13,251 nucleotides of DNA from an uncultured Clostridia bacterium (GCA_947584775.1 CANPWT010000027.1:1-13251), one strand, 5' to 3'. Shown: positions 1 through 6,165, counted from the stretch's first letter. The notes: generated by a model not told the origin, from the sequence alone. Translations and numbers: made by a program.

Positions 1-390
1 TTTAACTGCCTCAACCACATCACGTCCGGCAAGGTCAATAGCCTTGGCTTGCTCTAAGGTTAAATCTAATTTAGCGCTGTGTGCAGTTATTAATGCATCA
101 ACAACTTTTTGCACATTTCCGCCCGCCATTAAGTGGGTTTCCAACTCGGCAATAGGGATGTTTAAGCCCGCTTTTTGCGCTTCTATGTAAATGTTGGTTA
201 ACATTTTATAGTCCACTTTACGCATTTTCATGCCGATTAACCTAAACATTGAAATATGCGCGCCGCTTGCAAGCGCCCTAAACCAAACGTTTATTGGCAC
301 AATGGCAATTATTACCACAATAAGTGCCAAAACAACAACTAAAACTATTACTAATGGAACCCAAAGTGGAACAGATAATAATAAATTCAT
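1..390 (-). CDS. floA: Flotillin-like protein FloA, N-terminal part (runs off the window)
   Basis: The 130 visible codons match the N-terminus of bacterial FloA (YqfA family), a membrane scaffold protein that organises lipid microdomains and affects membrane fluidity, signalling and secretion. A hydrophobic stretch at about residues 7-32 is the membrane hairpin. It is followed by the family segment VPINVWFRALASG and a conserved region with AGLNIPIAELETHLMAGGNV (73-92) and AIDLAGRDV (117-125). FloA is usually about 330 residues, so roughly 200 residues, including the SPFH core and coiled-coil tail, lie outside the window. The ATG at 390 follows a GGAGGG ribosome site that overlaps the stop codon of nfeD, so the two genes are almost certainly one operon and may be translationally coupled. 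No frameshift is seen in the visible part. Confidence 0.93.
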   Translation of the reverse strand, partial: MNLLLSVPLWVPLVIVLVVVLALIVVIIAIVPINVWFRALASGAHISMFRLIGMKMRKVDYKMLTNIYIEAQKAGLNIPIAELETHLMAGGNVQKVVDALITAHSAKLDLTLEQAKAIDLAGRDVVEAVK

Positions 391-399
391 AACTCCCTC

Positions 400-915
400 C
401 TATTCAAACCACTTGCGCACCATAATTTGATTGTTTTTAATTTCAACCACTTTTATGTTTGCGCCCGATTCTATGTACGAATTTATAGACATAACATCGT
501 AAATTCTGCCCCTAATTTTTGCTTTGCCGCCAAGGTTAAGCACACCCACTGTTTTGCCCGACTTGCCAACCAATTTTCTAAGGCGTTTATCTGGTTTTGT
601 GTAGTCTTTTCTTAAAGTGGACTTATTTTCGAACAGCCCGGTAGCACCAATTATGCCAAACCTGCCACTTAAAATTAAGAAAATTGAAGCCACGCCAAAC
701 GCACCTATAACAATTAAAATTAATGTTAGCGATTGCACAAAATTTAAGCCTTCCACAATTCTAATTATAACGCCAGCCACGGCAGATACAATGCCTAAAA
801 TGCCAAAAATGCCGTATGCGGGAACAAATATTTCTATTAAAAACAATATTAAACCCACACTTAACAACACAATTGGCAGCCAGCCCATTTGGGTAAAGAT
901 TGTAACAAATTCCAT
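400..915 (-). CDS. NfeD-family membrane protein, partner of FloA
   Basis: This is a short-form NfeD-like protein of 171 residues. It has three predicted membrane helices (about 12-32, 35-54 and 62-83) and a C-terminal OB-fold-like domain (about 115-168) that starts LVGKSGKTVGVLNLGG. Proteins of this type lie next to flotillin genes throughout the Bacillota and are thought to act with FloA at membrane microdomains; the exact biochemical role is not established. I place the start at the ATG at 915, because AAGGAG lies 6 nt before it. The in-frame ATG at 921 directly abuts that Shine-Dalgarno sequence and is too close to use. The gene is first in the nfeD-floA operon, served by a strong promoter at 1014-1041 and a leader of roughly 90 nt with repeats. 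Confidence 0.88.
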   Translation of the reverse strand: MEFVTIFTQMGWLPIVLLSVGLILFLIEIFVPAYGIFGILGIVSAVAGVIIRIVEGLNFVQSLTLILIVIGAFGVASIFLILSGRFGIIGATGLFENKSTLRKDYTKPDKRLRKLVGKSGKTVGVLNLGGKAKIRGRIYDVMSINSYIESGANIKVVEIKNNQIMVRKWFE

Positions 916-966
916 TTGCATCTCCTTTTATTTTTTTCAGCCTAACATTTTTGCCTGCGCCTTTCG

Positions 967-1013
967 TTTTCGCGATAGCGCTTTGACCGCGATTAGCGCT
1001 TTATCTTAAAGCG
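967..1013 (-). repeat. Tandem 18-nt repeat and hairpin in the nfeD leader
   Basis: On the minus strand two adjacent 18-nt units, AAAGCGCTAATCGCGGTC (985-1002) and AAAGCGCTATCGCGAAAA (967-984), share the core AAAGCGCTA-TCGCG. Just before them, CGCTTTA and TAAAGCG (997-1013) form a perfect 7-bp stem with a 3-nt loop, right at the predicted transcription start. The block is far more GC-rich than its surroundings. No T run follows, so it is not a terminator. It could be an mRNA 5' stabilising structure, a protein-binding leader or a decayed repeat. I cannot match it to a known riboswitch. Confidence 0.6.
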
Positions 1014-1041
1014 ATTATATCACAATTCGGAAATTTGTCAA
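1014..1041 (-). promoter_or_regulatory. Strong sigma-A-type promoter for nfeD-floA
   Basis: The minus strand carries a perfect TTGACA (1036-1041), a 16-nt spacer and a perfect TATAAT (1014-1019), with an upstream TG one base before the -10 (extended -10). It predicts a start near 1007 and a leader of about 90 nt before the nfeD ATG. Confidence 0.85.
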
Positions 1042-1106
1042 TAGGTAAAATTTTAAAATTTAAAGCCACTTAGGCAAGGGTTTAAGGCAAAATTGGAAGA
1101 GGCAAT

Positions 1107-1128
1107 AAAAAAAGCGGGGCAACCCCGC
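1107..1128 (-). terminator. Intrinsic terminator after the zinc-ribbon gene
   Basis: On the minus strand GCGGGG, a 3-nt loop and CCCCGC (1114-1128) are followed by seven T (1107-1113). The stem begins three bases after the stop codon of the upstream zinc-ribbon gene. It also separates that gene from the nfeD promoter. Confidence 0.9.
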
Positions 1129-1131
1129 AAA

Positions 1132-1482
1132 TTATTTTTGTTTGTTTTTATATTTTTTTAGCGTACACGCCTTAACAATGCACACAACAATAAACAAAAC
1201 GTCAAACACAATGGCTAAAATTGTCATAGCGCCCTGCGCCCTGTTTGGCAGCACGAACAATAAAATTGTAAACACCACCGCAAAACAAAAAATTATTGAT
1301 AGCAAAATATTTAGCCCGCGTGCAACCTTGTTGCGCTTTTCTATGTTGGTTTGTTGCTTAATAATATCTTCGGGCATAATTAAATTTTGTGCAGGTTTAG
1401 TGTAATCTTTTAAAGGTGCGCCGCAGTTGGAACAAAATTTTCTGTCGTTCCTATTTTCTTGCCCGCATTGTGAACAAAACAT
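1132..1482 (-). CDS. Zinc-ribbon membrane protein, function unknown
   Basis: The 116-residue protein opens with MFCSQCGQEN and a second CSNCG, giving Cys3, Cys6, Cys17 and Cys20. This is the usual zinc-ribbon pattern found at the N-terminus of many small Bacillota membrane proteins. Two hydrophobic helices follow, at about 57-79 and 86-107, and the tail is basic (KKYKNKQK). The zinc ribbon should face the cytoplasm. The ATG at 1482 is chosen because GGAGG lies 7 nt upstream; the in-frame GTG at 1488 overlaps the ribosome site. The gene has its own TTGACA/TAAACT promoter and a terminator, so it is probably transcribed alone. No specific function can be assigned: such domains occur in proteins of many roles. 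Confidence 0.8.
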   Translation of the reverse strand: MFCSQCGQENRNDRKFCSNCGAPLKDYTKPAQNLIMPEDIIKQQTNIEKRNKVARGLNILLSIIFCFAVVFTILLFVLPNRAQGAMTILAIVFDVLFIVVCIVKACTLKKYKNKQK

Positions 1483-1503
1483 ATACACCCCTCCGTTAGT
1501 ATT

Positions 1504-1532
1504 AGTTTACCTTAACAAGCAAATTTTGTCAA
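1504..1532 (-). promoter_or_regulatory. Sigma-A-type promoter for the zinc-ribbon gene
   Basis: The minus strand has a perfect TTGACA (1527-1532), a 17-nt spacer and TAAACT (1504-1509). It sits between the ogg stop codon and the GGAGG ribosome site of the zinc-ribbon gene, which supports independent expression. The rmuC promoter uses the same pair of hexamers and spacing. Confidence 0.78.
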
Positions 1533-1543
1533 CTTGAAAAGCC

Positions 1544-2374
1544 TTAAACTTTTTTGCTACGGTAATAATAAAACACATATTGTTGCGCATAGCCAGAAAG
1601 TGCGCCGTATTTTTTGCAAAGATATTTTGTTATTTCGTGCCTGTTGCTGCTTTTGGTGTTGGTTAAATCGTTATACACTTTGTTAATCCAGGTATCCACC
1701 GGGAAAACGTTTTTAGCGCCAAGCCCAAACAACATTATGCAATTTTTAACTTTTTCGCCAACGCCTTTAAGCGACAACAAAAATTTTTCCTGTTCGGTTT
1801 GTGGCAGTTGCTTTAACAAAACAATGTCTTGCTCGGTTAATTTTTGCACTGTTTCATACATTTGGCTGGCGCGATATCCAAGCCCCGCCTCAATATAATC
1901 TTGCACGGTGGCCGTCTTTAAACTAACAAGCGTGGGGAAAGCAAAATAGTCGCCCATATTTTTGCCAAAGCGAGCGCACAAAAATTCTATTGATTTTTGA
2001 ATTCTTTTAATGTTGTTGTTTGCGCTTATTATAAAACTTATTATCATTTCAAAGGCATCGTTATTTAAAATTCTAATGCCATAGCCAAATTTGATTGCCG
2101 GGCGCAAAAACTCATCTGTTGAAAGGGAGCTTTTTATGGCGGAATAATCGGTGTTTAGGTCAAAGAAATTGTAAAAATATTCAACATCATCCGTAACAAT
2201 GCTCACCCTGTTAGGCTCAGTTAAAATGGTTGCCATTTTGTTGGCAGAAAAAACATCCACACGGTTTTGGCTAATTTGGTATCTAAAAATTTGCCCGCAA
2301 CTTACAATTTGTTCGGCGTTAAAATCGGTGGGGTTTAAAATTATAATTTTGTTTTTTTGCTTTATTATTTCCAT
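1544..2374 (-). CDS. ogg: 8-oxoguanine DNA glycosylase/AP lyase, OGG1 type
   Basis: This 276-residue protein should remove 8-oxoguanine from DNA in base excision repair and cleave the resulting abasic site. It resembles the OGG1 branch of the HhH-GPD superfamily. It has an N-terminal domain with CGQIFRYQ (equivalent to GQSFRW in OGG1), the lesion-facing segment SFIISANNNIKRI (113-125, with the Asn triplet at 119-121), and a helix-hairpin-helix LKGVGEKVKNC (202-212). The predicted catalytic lysine is K208 and the catalytic aspartate is D227 in FPVDTW. The end GYAQQYVFYY matches the family's GxAQ region. OGG1-type enzymes are known from some clostridia. The ATG at 2374 lies two bases after the rsmD TGA; a TTG at 2380 overlapping that stop is the alternative start. 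There is no clear ribosome site, so translation is probably coupled to rsmD. Confidence 0.9.
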   Translation of the reverse strand: MEIIKQKNKIIILNPTDFNAEQIVSCGQIFRYQISQNRVDVFSANKMATILTEPNRVSIVTDDVEYFYNFFDLNTDYSAIKSSLSTDEFLRPAIKFGYGIRILNNDAFEMIISFIISANNNIKRIQKSIEFLCARFGKNMGDYFAFPTLVSLKTATVQDYIEAGLGYRASQMYETVQKLTEQDIVLLKQLPQTEQEKFLLSLKGVGEKVKNCIMLFGLGAKNVFPVDTWINKVYNDLTNTKSSNRHEITKYLCKKYGALSGYAQQYVFYYYRSKKV

Positions 2375-2376
2375 AT

Positions 2377-2904
2377 TCAATTTGTAATTTTATAAACGGC
2401 AACACTGCCATATTTGCGCTTGTCCACATTAATGTTTGGGTAATTTAACTGCACATCATTTTGTGCGCTCGTTTCAAAAATAATTGTTCCGTTTGGGTTT
2501 AAAAGATTGTTTTTAATTATGTAATCTATGGCAACAAGGCCAAAATTTTGCGCGTAAGGCGGGTCTAACAAAAAGAGGTCAAATTTATTATTCTGCTTTA
2601 AAAATGAAAGATAATCCATATTAAAAATTTTATAATTGCCAACTATGTTTTTTGCGTTTTGCTTAATTAGGTTTATTGCTTGCGGATTATTGTCCACCAT
2701 GGCAACATATTCTGCGCCGCGGCTTACCGCCTCCAACCCAAACGCGCCCGTGCCAGAAAATAAATCGCACACTGTTGCCCCGTCAATATCAAATTGAATT
2801 AGGCTAAAAATGGATTCTTTAACCCTATCCAAAGTTGGCTTGGTTGTGCTAATGTTAAACTCTTTTAAATTTTTGCCGCGATACTTGCCCGCAATTATGC
2901 GCAT
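2377..2904 (-). CDS. rsmD: 16S rRNA (guanine(966)-N(2))-methyltransferase RsmD
   Basis: RsmD transfers a methyl group from S-adenosylmethionine to N2 of G966 in helix 31 of 16S rRNA during small-subunit assembly. The 175-residue length is typical. The start MRIIAGKYRGKNL, the segment KPTLDRVKESIF (22-33), the SAM-binding loop DLFSGTGAFGLEAVSRGA (47-64) and the catalytic DPPY motif (114-117) are all present and intact. The ATG at 2904 is preceded by AAGGAAG about 9 nt upstream. The upstream intergenic DNA holds a TATAAT-like box near 2948-2953 but no convincing -35, so the promoter is not defined. The gene ends in TGA, and ogg follows without a gap, forming a two-gene unit. Confidence 0.95.
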   Translation of the reverse strand: MRIIAGKYRGKNLKEFNISTTKPTLDRVKESIFSLIQFDIDGATVCDLFSGTGAFGLEAVSRGAEYVAMVDNNPQAINLIKQNAKNIVGNYKIFNMDYLSFLKQNNKFDLFLLDPPYAQNFGLVAIDYIIKNNLLNPNGTIIFETSAQNDVQLNYPNINVDKRKYGSVAVYKITN

Positions 2905-3125
2905 ATTCTAAAACTTCCTTAATATTTATAATATTTAATATACCTTATTATAATTTAAGTTTTAATAAACCCAAATTAAATCAGATTAAATTTTTTGTTT
3001 GCTATACTAAATTTTTATATGAAACTTACAAAAATTGAAAACAATTTTATTAGCCTTCTTTTATGTCTAAAACGTTTTTTGACAATAATAACACATAAAA
3101 AAATTTTAAACGGCTGGATAATAAC

Positions 3126-3144
3126 AAAAAAATCCTTGCGGATT
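3126..3144 (-). terminator. Intrinsic terminator overlapping the stop of the small membrane protein gene
   Basis: On the minus strand AATCC, a GCAA tetraloop and GGATT (3131-3144) are followed by T residues (3126-3132). The first stem bases overlap the TAA stop at 3143-3145. The stem is only 5 bp, but the GNRA-type loop should stabilise it. Confidence 0.75.
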
Positions 3145-3346
3145 ATTTGTTAGATTTTGTTTTAGTTTTTTTTGCCTGGGGCGGTTCTTCTTCCTTTGTT
3201 TGTTGTTTAGCGTTGGAATCCAACACAAATTGATTGATAATTTGTTTATCTTTTTTATCCATAATCACAAGTAAAGCAAATAATGCAATTATAGCCACAA
3301 CTAAAACCGCAATAACTATGTACCAATTTGAATATACAAAAGCCAT
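3143..3346 (-). CDS. Small single-pass membrane protein, paralogue of the N-terminus of the next gene
   Basis: The protein has 67 residues: one strong helix (about 8-29), then DKKDKQIINQF and a polar tail rich in Lys, Glu and Pro (ending KKTKTKSNK). The layout and the post-helix motif closely match the start of the neighbouring histone H1-like protein, which has DRKDKKIMNDF at the same place. This indicates a duplication in which only the anchor is shared. AGGAG lies 5 nt before the ATG. A good promoter upstream and a terminator at the stop make it a single-gene unit. It is expected to sit in the cytoplasmic membrane with the basic tail inside, although orientation is inferred from charge only. 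I recognise no known family and assign no function. Confidence 0.78.
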   Translation of the reverse strand: MAFVYSNWYIVIAVLVVAIIALFALLVIMDKKDKQIINQFVLDSNAKQQTKEEEPPQAKKTKTKSNK

Positions 3347-3365
3347 AAAAACTCCTATTTGTATT

Positions 3366-3394
3366 ATTATACCCCAATGAAATAAAATTGTCTA
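3366..3394 (-). promoter_or_regulatory. Sigma-A-type promoter for the small membrane protein gene
   Basis: The minus strand has TAGACA (3389-3394), a 17-nt spacer and a perfect TATAAT (3366-3371), ending about 20 nt before the start codon. Confidence 0.8.
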
Positions 3395-3446
3395 GTAAAA
3401 TTGAAAAATTTAGCAAATTTAAGCACGTGCCAGTCAATTTGGCGCA

Positions 3447-3471
3447 TAAAAAAAGGCTAGTGAACTAGCCT
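3447..3471 (-). terminator. Intrinsic terminator after the histone H1-like gene
   Basis: On the minus strand AGGCTAG, loop TTCA and CTAGCCT (3454-3471) make a perfect 7-bp stem followed by a T run (3448-3454). It lies 11 bases after the stop codon. Confidence 0.92.
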
Positions 3472-3482
3472 ACTTTTTACAA

Positions 3483-4220
3483 CTATTTTGCTTTTTTGTT
3501 GCTTAAAGTTTTGGTTGTAACTTTGGCAGGTGCTTTTTTTGCAGGTGCTTTAGTTGCTGTTTTAGCAGGTGCTTTTTTAGCAGGGGCTTTTACAGCAGTT
3601 TTAGCAGGAGCAACTTTTTTAGCAGGCGCTTTAGTTGCAGTAGCCTTTACAGCAGTTTTAGTTGCAGTTTTAGTTGCTACAACTTTTTTTGCTGGAGCCT
3701 TAGCAGTTGCAGGTTTAGCAGCAGCGGCTTTTTTTGCTGGGGCTTTAGTTGCAGTTTTAGCGGGAGCAGCCTTTACAGCAGTTTTAGTTACAGTTTTGGT
3801 TGCAACTTTTTTTGCTGGCGCTTTAGTTGCGGTTTTAGCAGTAGTTTTAACCATTTTACCCTCCTCCTTTTTTGTTGCATTTTCCGTTTTTACGGTAATT
3901 GCCGATTTTTTATTAGACACATCTGTTTTTGTTTTGCTTTTAGTTTGTTTTTCAGTTGTGCCCTTTGGAACTGAAACCACCGTTTCAGATTTGCTAACAA
4001 TTTTTGCTTCGGTTGGTTTTGCTTCTGCGTGCTCAGTTGGTTGGATTTGCGCAATCGGCTCTTCCATCTGTTCGCTTTCAACAGTCAAAACCTTTTCTTT
4101 AAAATCGTTCATGATTTTTTTATCTTTTCTATCTAGTACAATTAGCACTACAACAAGTGCCACTATCACGACTGCGATAACAATTTCAATTATCCAGCCA
4201 TATTGTGCAATAAATTCCAT
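3483..4220 (-). CDS. Membrane-anchored protein with Ala/Lys/Pro-rich histone H1-like tail
   Basis: The 245-residue reading frame has three parts. Residues 8-30 are one hydrophobic helix followed by DRKDKKIMNDF, shared with the small paralogue downstream. Residues 40-120 are a polar, Glu/Gln/Lys/Thr-rich linker. Residues 123-245 are low-complexity, very basic and built from repeated TKAPAKK-like units with AVKA and KTATK variants, as in bacterial histone H1-like proteins that bind DNA without sequence specificity. As read, the protein would tether a DNA-binding or polyanion-binding tail to the membrane. An in-frame ATG at 3854 (Met123) has an excellent ribosome site, so a soluble 123-residue product is also likely. 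The full-length start at 4220 has a weaker AAGGGG about 9 nt upstream. The opposite strand is also open across this region, but that frame is a by-product of the repeats. Function is inferred from composition only. Confidence 0.72.
   Translation of the reverse strand: MEFIAQYGWIIEIVIAVVIVALVVVLIVLDRKDKKIMNDFKEKVLTVESEQMEEPIAQIQPTEHAEAKPTEAKIVSKSETVVSVPKGTTEKQTKSKTKTDVSNKKSAITVKTENATKKEEGKMVKTTAKTATKAPAKKVATKTVTKTAVKAAPAKTATKAPAKKAAAAKPATAKAPAKKVVATKTATKTAVKATATKAPAKKVAPAKTAVKAPAKKAPAKTATKAPAKKAPAKVTTKTLSNKKAK
3852..3870 (-). promoter_or_regulatory. Internal ribosome-binding site and ATG inside the H1-like gene
   Basis: On the minus strand AAAGGAGGAGGG (3859-3870) is followed by TAAA and an in-frame ATG (3852-3854), codon 123 of the longer frame. 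This is the best Shine-Dalgarno match in the neighbourhood. Everything after it is the pure basic repeat domain, so initiation here would yield an anchor-less histone-like protein. The match partly reflects the KKEEGK codons, so it may be coincidental. Confidence 0.55.
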
Positions 4221-4275
4221 AGTAATATACCCCTTATAATTTAAAACAATTTTTAGTTTTTAAATTTACAATTTT

Positions 4276-4304
4276 ATTGTAACACTTAAAAAAATTTTTT
4301 ACAA
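4276..4304 (-). promoter_or_regulatory. Probable sigma-A-type promoter for the H1-like gene
   Basis: The minus strand has TTGTAA (4299-4304), a 17-nt spacer and TACAAT (4276-4281) with a TG one base before the -10. The region is extremely AT-rich, so chance matches are likelier here. The predicted leader is about 50 nt. Confidence 0.5.
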
Positions 4305-4446
4305 ACATTTTTTATAAAATTTTACAAAAAAATGCAAATTTTTTAAACTTTTTTATAGTTTTTTATTGTTTTTGGCCCAAATTTTTAATTTTTAACTTAA
4401 ATTTGGCATTAAAATTTGCAAAAAATTTAGTTTTAAAAATTTTAAA

Positions 4447-4475
4447 TAAAAAAAGAAGGGTTGTTTTTCCCCTCT
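4447..4475 (-). terminator. Intrinsic terminator at the end of spoIVA
   Basis: On the minus strand AGAGGGG pairs with CCCTTCT (one G-T wobble) around an 8-nt A-rich loop (4454-4475), followed by seven T (4448-4454). The stem touches the TAA stop codon of spoIVA. Confidence 0.82.
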
Positions 4476-5950
4476 TATAATAATATGCAAAGTAATCCGC
4501 CCTTGCCCTCGTTTACAATTCTAGATAAGGTTTTGCGCAATTTGTTTTGTAAGTTAACAGGCATGTTGTTTAATTTGCTGTTTAGCCCATCGCTTGCAAG
4601 CGCATACAATGGTTTGCCAAACATGTTGGTTTTCCAAATGCCTTGCGGGTCGTTTTCAAATTGCTCTTGCAAATATTTTGCAAAATCTTCGCTCTGTTGG
4701 TATCCACCCATTATTGGGCTAACTTCTGTTTCCACATCAATTTTCATAATGTGCAAACTTGGCGCAGTGGCGCGCAATCTAACACCGCATCTTCCGCCTT
4801 GCTTAACAATTTCTGGCTGCTTTAATTCCATTTCGTCTGCGCACGGAATAACAATGCCATAGCCCGTTTCGTCCGCCTGGTCTAGTGCCTGCTTAATTTT
4901 ATCGTATTTCTGTTTGGCGGTGGTTAAATCTTTAAGGTTATTAATTAGTTCGTAATCGCTGTTAATTTCCATGCCGGTTTGCTCAGATAAAATTTTATAA
5001 AACAATCCCTCTTTTGGCACAATTTCAAATGTAATTGCCCCGCTGCCCATTTCTATGTTGCTGTTTAAAATTGGTTCAAAATTTTCAGACGTGTTAAATA
5101 GAACGGTGTTGTTATTAAACTCGCCAATTTTTTCTGCCGTGCCAACCGATTGCATAACTTCGTCTAAAATTTCTTTAATAACATGGTTGTCGCTTGGCAA
5201 TGGCTTTAACCATTTTGGCATTTTAATATTAATTTGTTCTATTGGGAATTCCTTTAAAATTTCTGTCATAATTTGTTCAACATTTCCTTTTTCTAATTCA
5301 TTTACATTAATTGCCAAAACCGAGCAAGCGTAATCCTTTTTTAATTTTTCGCACAGTTCGTGTGTTTTTTTATCTTTTGGCACGGCCGTGTTTACAATTA
5401 GCACAAAAGGTTTGTTAGATTGCTTTAATTGTTTAATTGTCTTTTTTTCCGCTTCAACAAAATTTTCGCGCGGGAGAGTGCCAAAACTTCCGTCCGTAGT
5501 TAGTGCAACAACTATTGTTGAATGCTCGTTAATAACTTTATCTGTGCCAATGTCTGCCGCCTTTTCAAACGGAATTTCTTTGTCGCTCCACGGCGTTTTA
5601 ACAAGCCTTTCTTTGTTCCCTTCCGCACTAACTGCGCCGTCTATTAAATAACCAACACTGTCTATTAGCCTAACAGATAAATTTGTGTTGTTAATTTTTA
5701 TTTTTACCGCCTCGTTTGGCACAAATTGCATTTTGGTTGTCATAACCAAATTTCCGTCCCCCGCTTGCGGTAATTCGTCTTGAGTGCGCAATCTATCGTT
5801 AGCGTTAGAAATATTATCCAAAACAAAATTTTGAATAAACTTTTGAACAAAGGTTGATTTTCCGCATCTAACCGGCCCAACCACACCTAAATACACATCC
5901 CCATTTGTGCGCTTTGCAATATCGGCATAGATGCTTACATTTTTTTCCAT
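4475..5950 (-). CDS. spoIVA: Stage IV sporulation protein A, spore coat morphogenetic ATPase
   Basis: SpoIVA is made in the mother cell, binds and hydrolyses ATP, and polymerises into the basement layer on the forespore surface on which the coat is built; in Bacillus subtilis SpoVM anchors it and SpoVID encases it. The 491 residues match the usual length of about 492. The Walker A motif GPVRCGKST (25-33), the conserved MTTK (70-73), the Walker-B-like RLIDSVGY (94-101, Asp97) and VNTAVP (186-191) mark the N-terminal GTPase-like domain. The rest covers the middle and C-terminal domains, ending with the family signature GKGGLLCILL. GGAGG lies 4 nt before the ATG. The predicted promoter is of sigma-E type. 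The intact motifs suggest the organism forms endospores or did so recently. Confidence 0.97.
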   Translation of the reverse strand: MEKNVSIYADIAKRTNGDVYLGVVGPVRCGKSTFVQKFIQNFVLDNISNANDRLRTQDELPQAGDGNLVMTTKMQFVPNEAVKIKINNTNLSVRLIDSVGYLIDGAVSAEGNKERLVKTPWSDKEIPFEKAADIGTDKVINEHSTIVVALTTDGSFGTLPRENFVEAEKKTIKQLKQSNKPFVLIVNTAVPKDKKTHELCEKLKKDYACSVLAINVNELEKGNVEQIMTEILKEFPIEQINIKMPKWLKPLPSDNHVIKEILDEVMQSVGTAEKIGEFNNNTVLFNTSENFEPILNSNIEMGSGAITFEIVPKEGLFYKILSEQTGMEINSDYELINNLKDLTTAKQKYDKIKQALDQADETGYGIVIPCADEMELKQPEIVKQGGRCGVRLRATAPSLHIMKIDVETEVSPIMGGYQQSEDFAKYLQEQFENDPQGIWKTNMFGKPLYALASDGLNSKLNNMPVNLQNKLRKTLSRIVNEGKGGLLCILL

Positions 5951-5969
5951 TTTGCCTCCAATTTATTGT

Positions 5970-5998
5970 AATTTATGTTGGCAAATTTTTATTTATGA
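5970..5998 (-). promoter_or_regulatory. Sigma-E-like (mother-cell) promoter for spoIVA
   Basis: The minus strand has TCATAAA (5992-5998), a 14-nt spacer and CATAAATT (5970-5977). This fits the sigma-E pattern well at the -10 (consensus CATACAHT) and partly at the -35 (KMATATT). The implied leader is only about 13 nt, starting just before the GGAGG ribosome site. No good sigma-A promoter is visible here. spoIVA is a known sigma-E gene in B. subtilis. Confidence 0.6.
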
Positions 5999-6071
5999 CA
6001 ATTTCCCCAATCATTTGTTGCATCATTAAACAAAACTATATAAAATTTTCTTTCCAAATAAAACGCGCAAT

Positions 6072-6127
6072 AAAAAAAACGGCATCCCTCGCCACGCGAT
6101 ATAGCCGCGCCCAAGTTCCACCGCCTA
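6072..6127 (-). ncRNA. GC-rich structured block ending in a terminator, possible small RNA end or repeat
   Basis: A 46-nt block (6080-6125) is about 70% G+C inside very AT-rich DNA. On the minus strand CGGC (6104-6107) pairs with GCCG (6080-6083) around an inner hairpin TCGC-GTG-GCGA (6089-6099), followed by eight T (6072-6079). This has the shape of an intrinsic terminator. It is about 650 bp beyond the nearest upstream gene end, which suggests a short RNA of its own or a dispersed palindromic repeat. A TACAAT box near 6148 with an upstream TG is the only promoter hint. I cannot match it to a known RNA family. Confidence 0.35.
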
Positions 6128-6165
6128 AATAAAAAAATTATTAAGATAATTGTAACACATTAAAA

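Noticed and set aside
919..921. Upstream ATG as the nfeD start
   Set aside because: The codon directly abuts AAGGAG; the ATG at 915 has a proper 6-nt spacing. The same logic removed the GTG starts at 1488 and 10647.
3019..3153. A 44-codon plus-strand frame starting MKLTKIENNF
   Set aside because: No Shine-Dalgarno sequence or promoter is convincing, and its end runs across the terminator and stop codon of the small membrane protein gene.
3496..4239. A 247-codon open frame on the plus strand opposite the H1-like gene
   Set aside because: Its Ala/Val/Leu/Phe-rich product is the antisense of the APAKK repeat codons. The minus-strand frame has the anchor motif shared with a paralogue, a promoter and a terminator; the plus frame has none of these.
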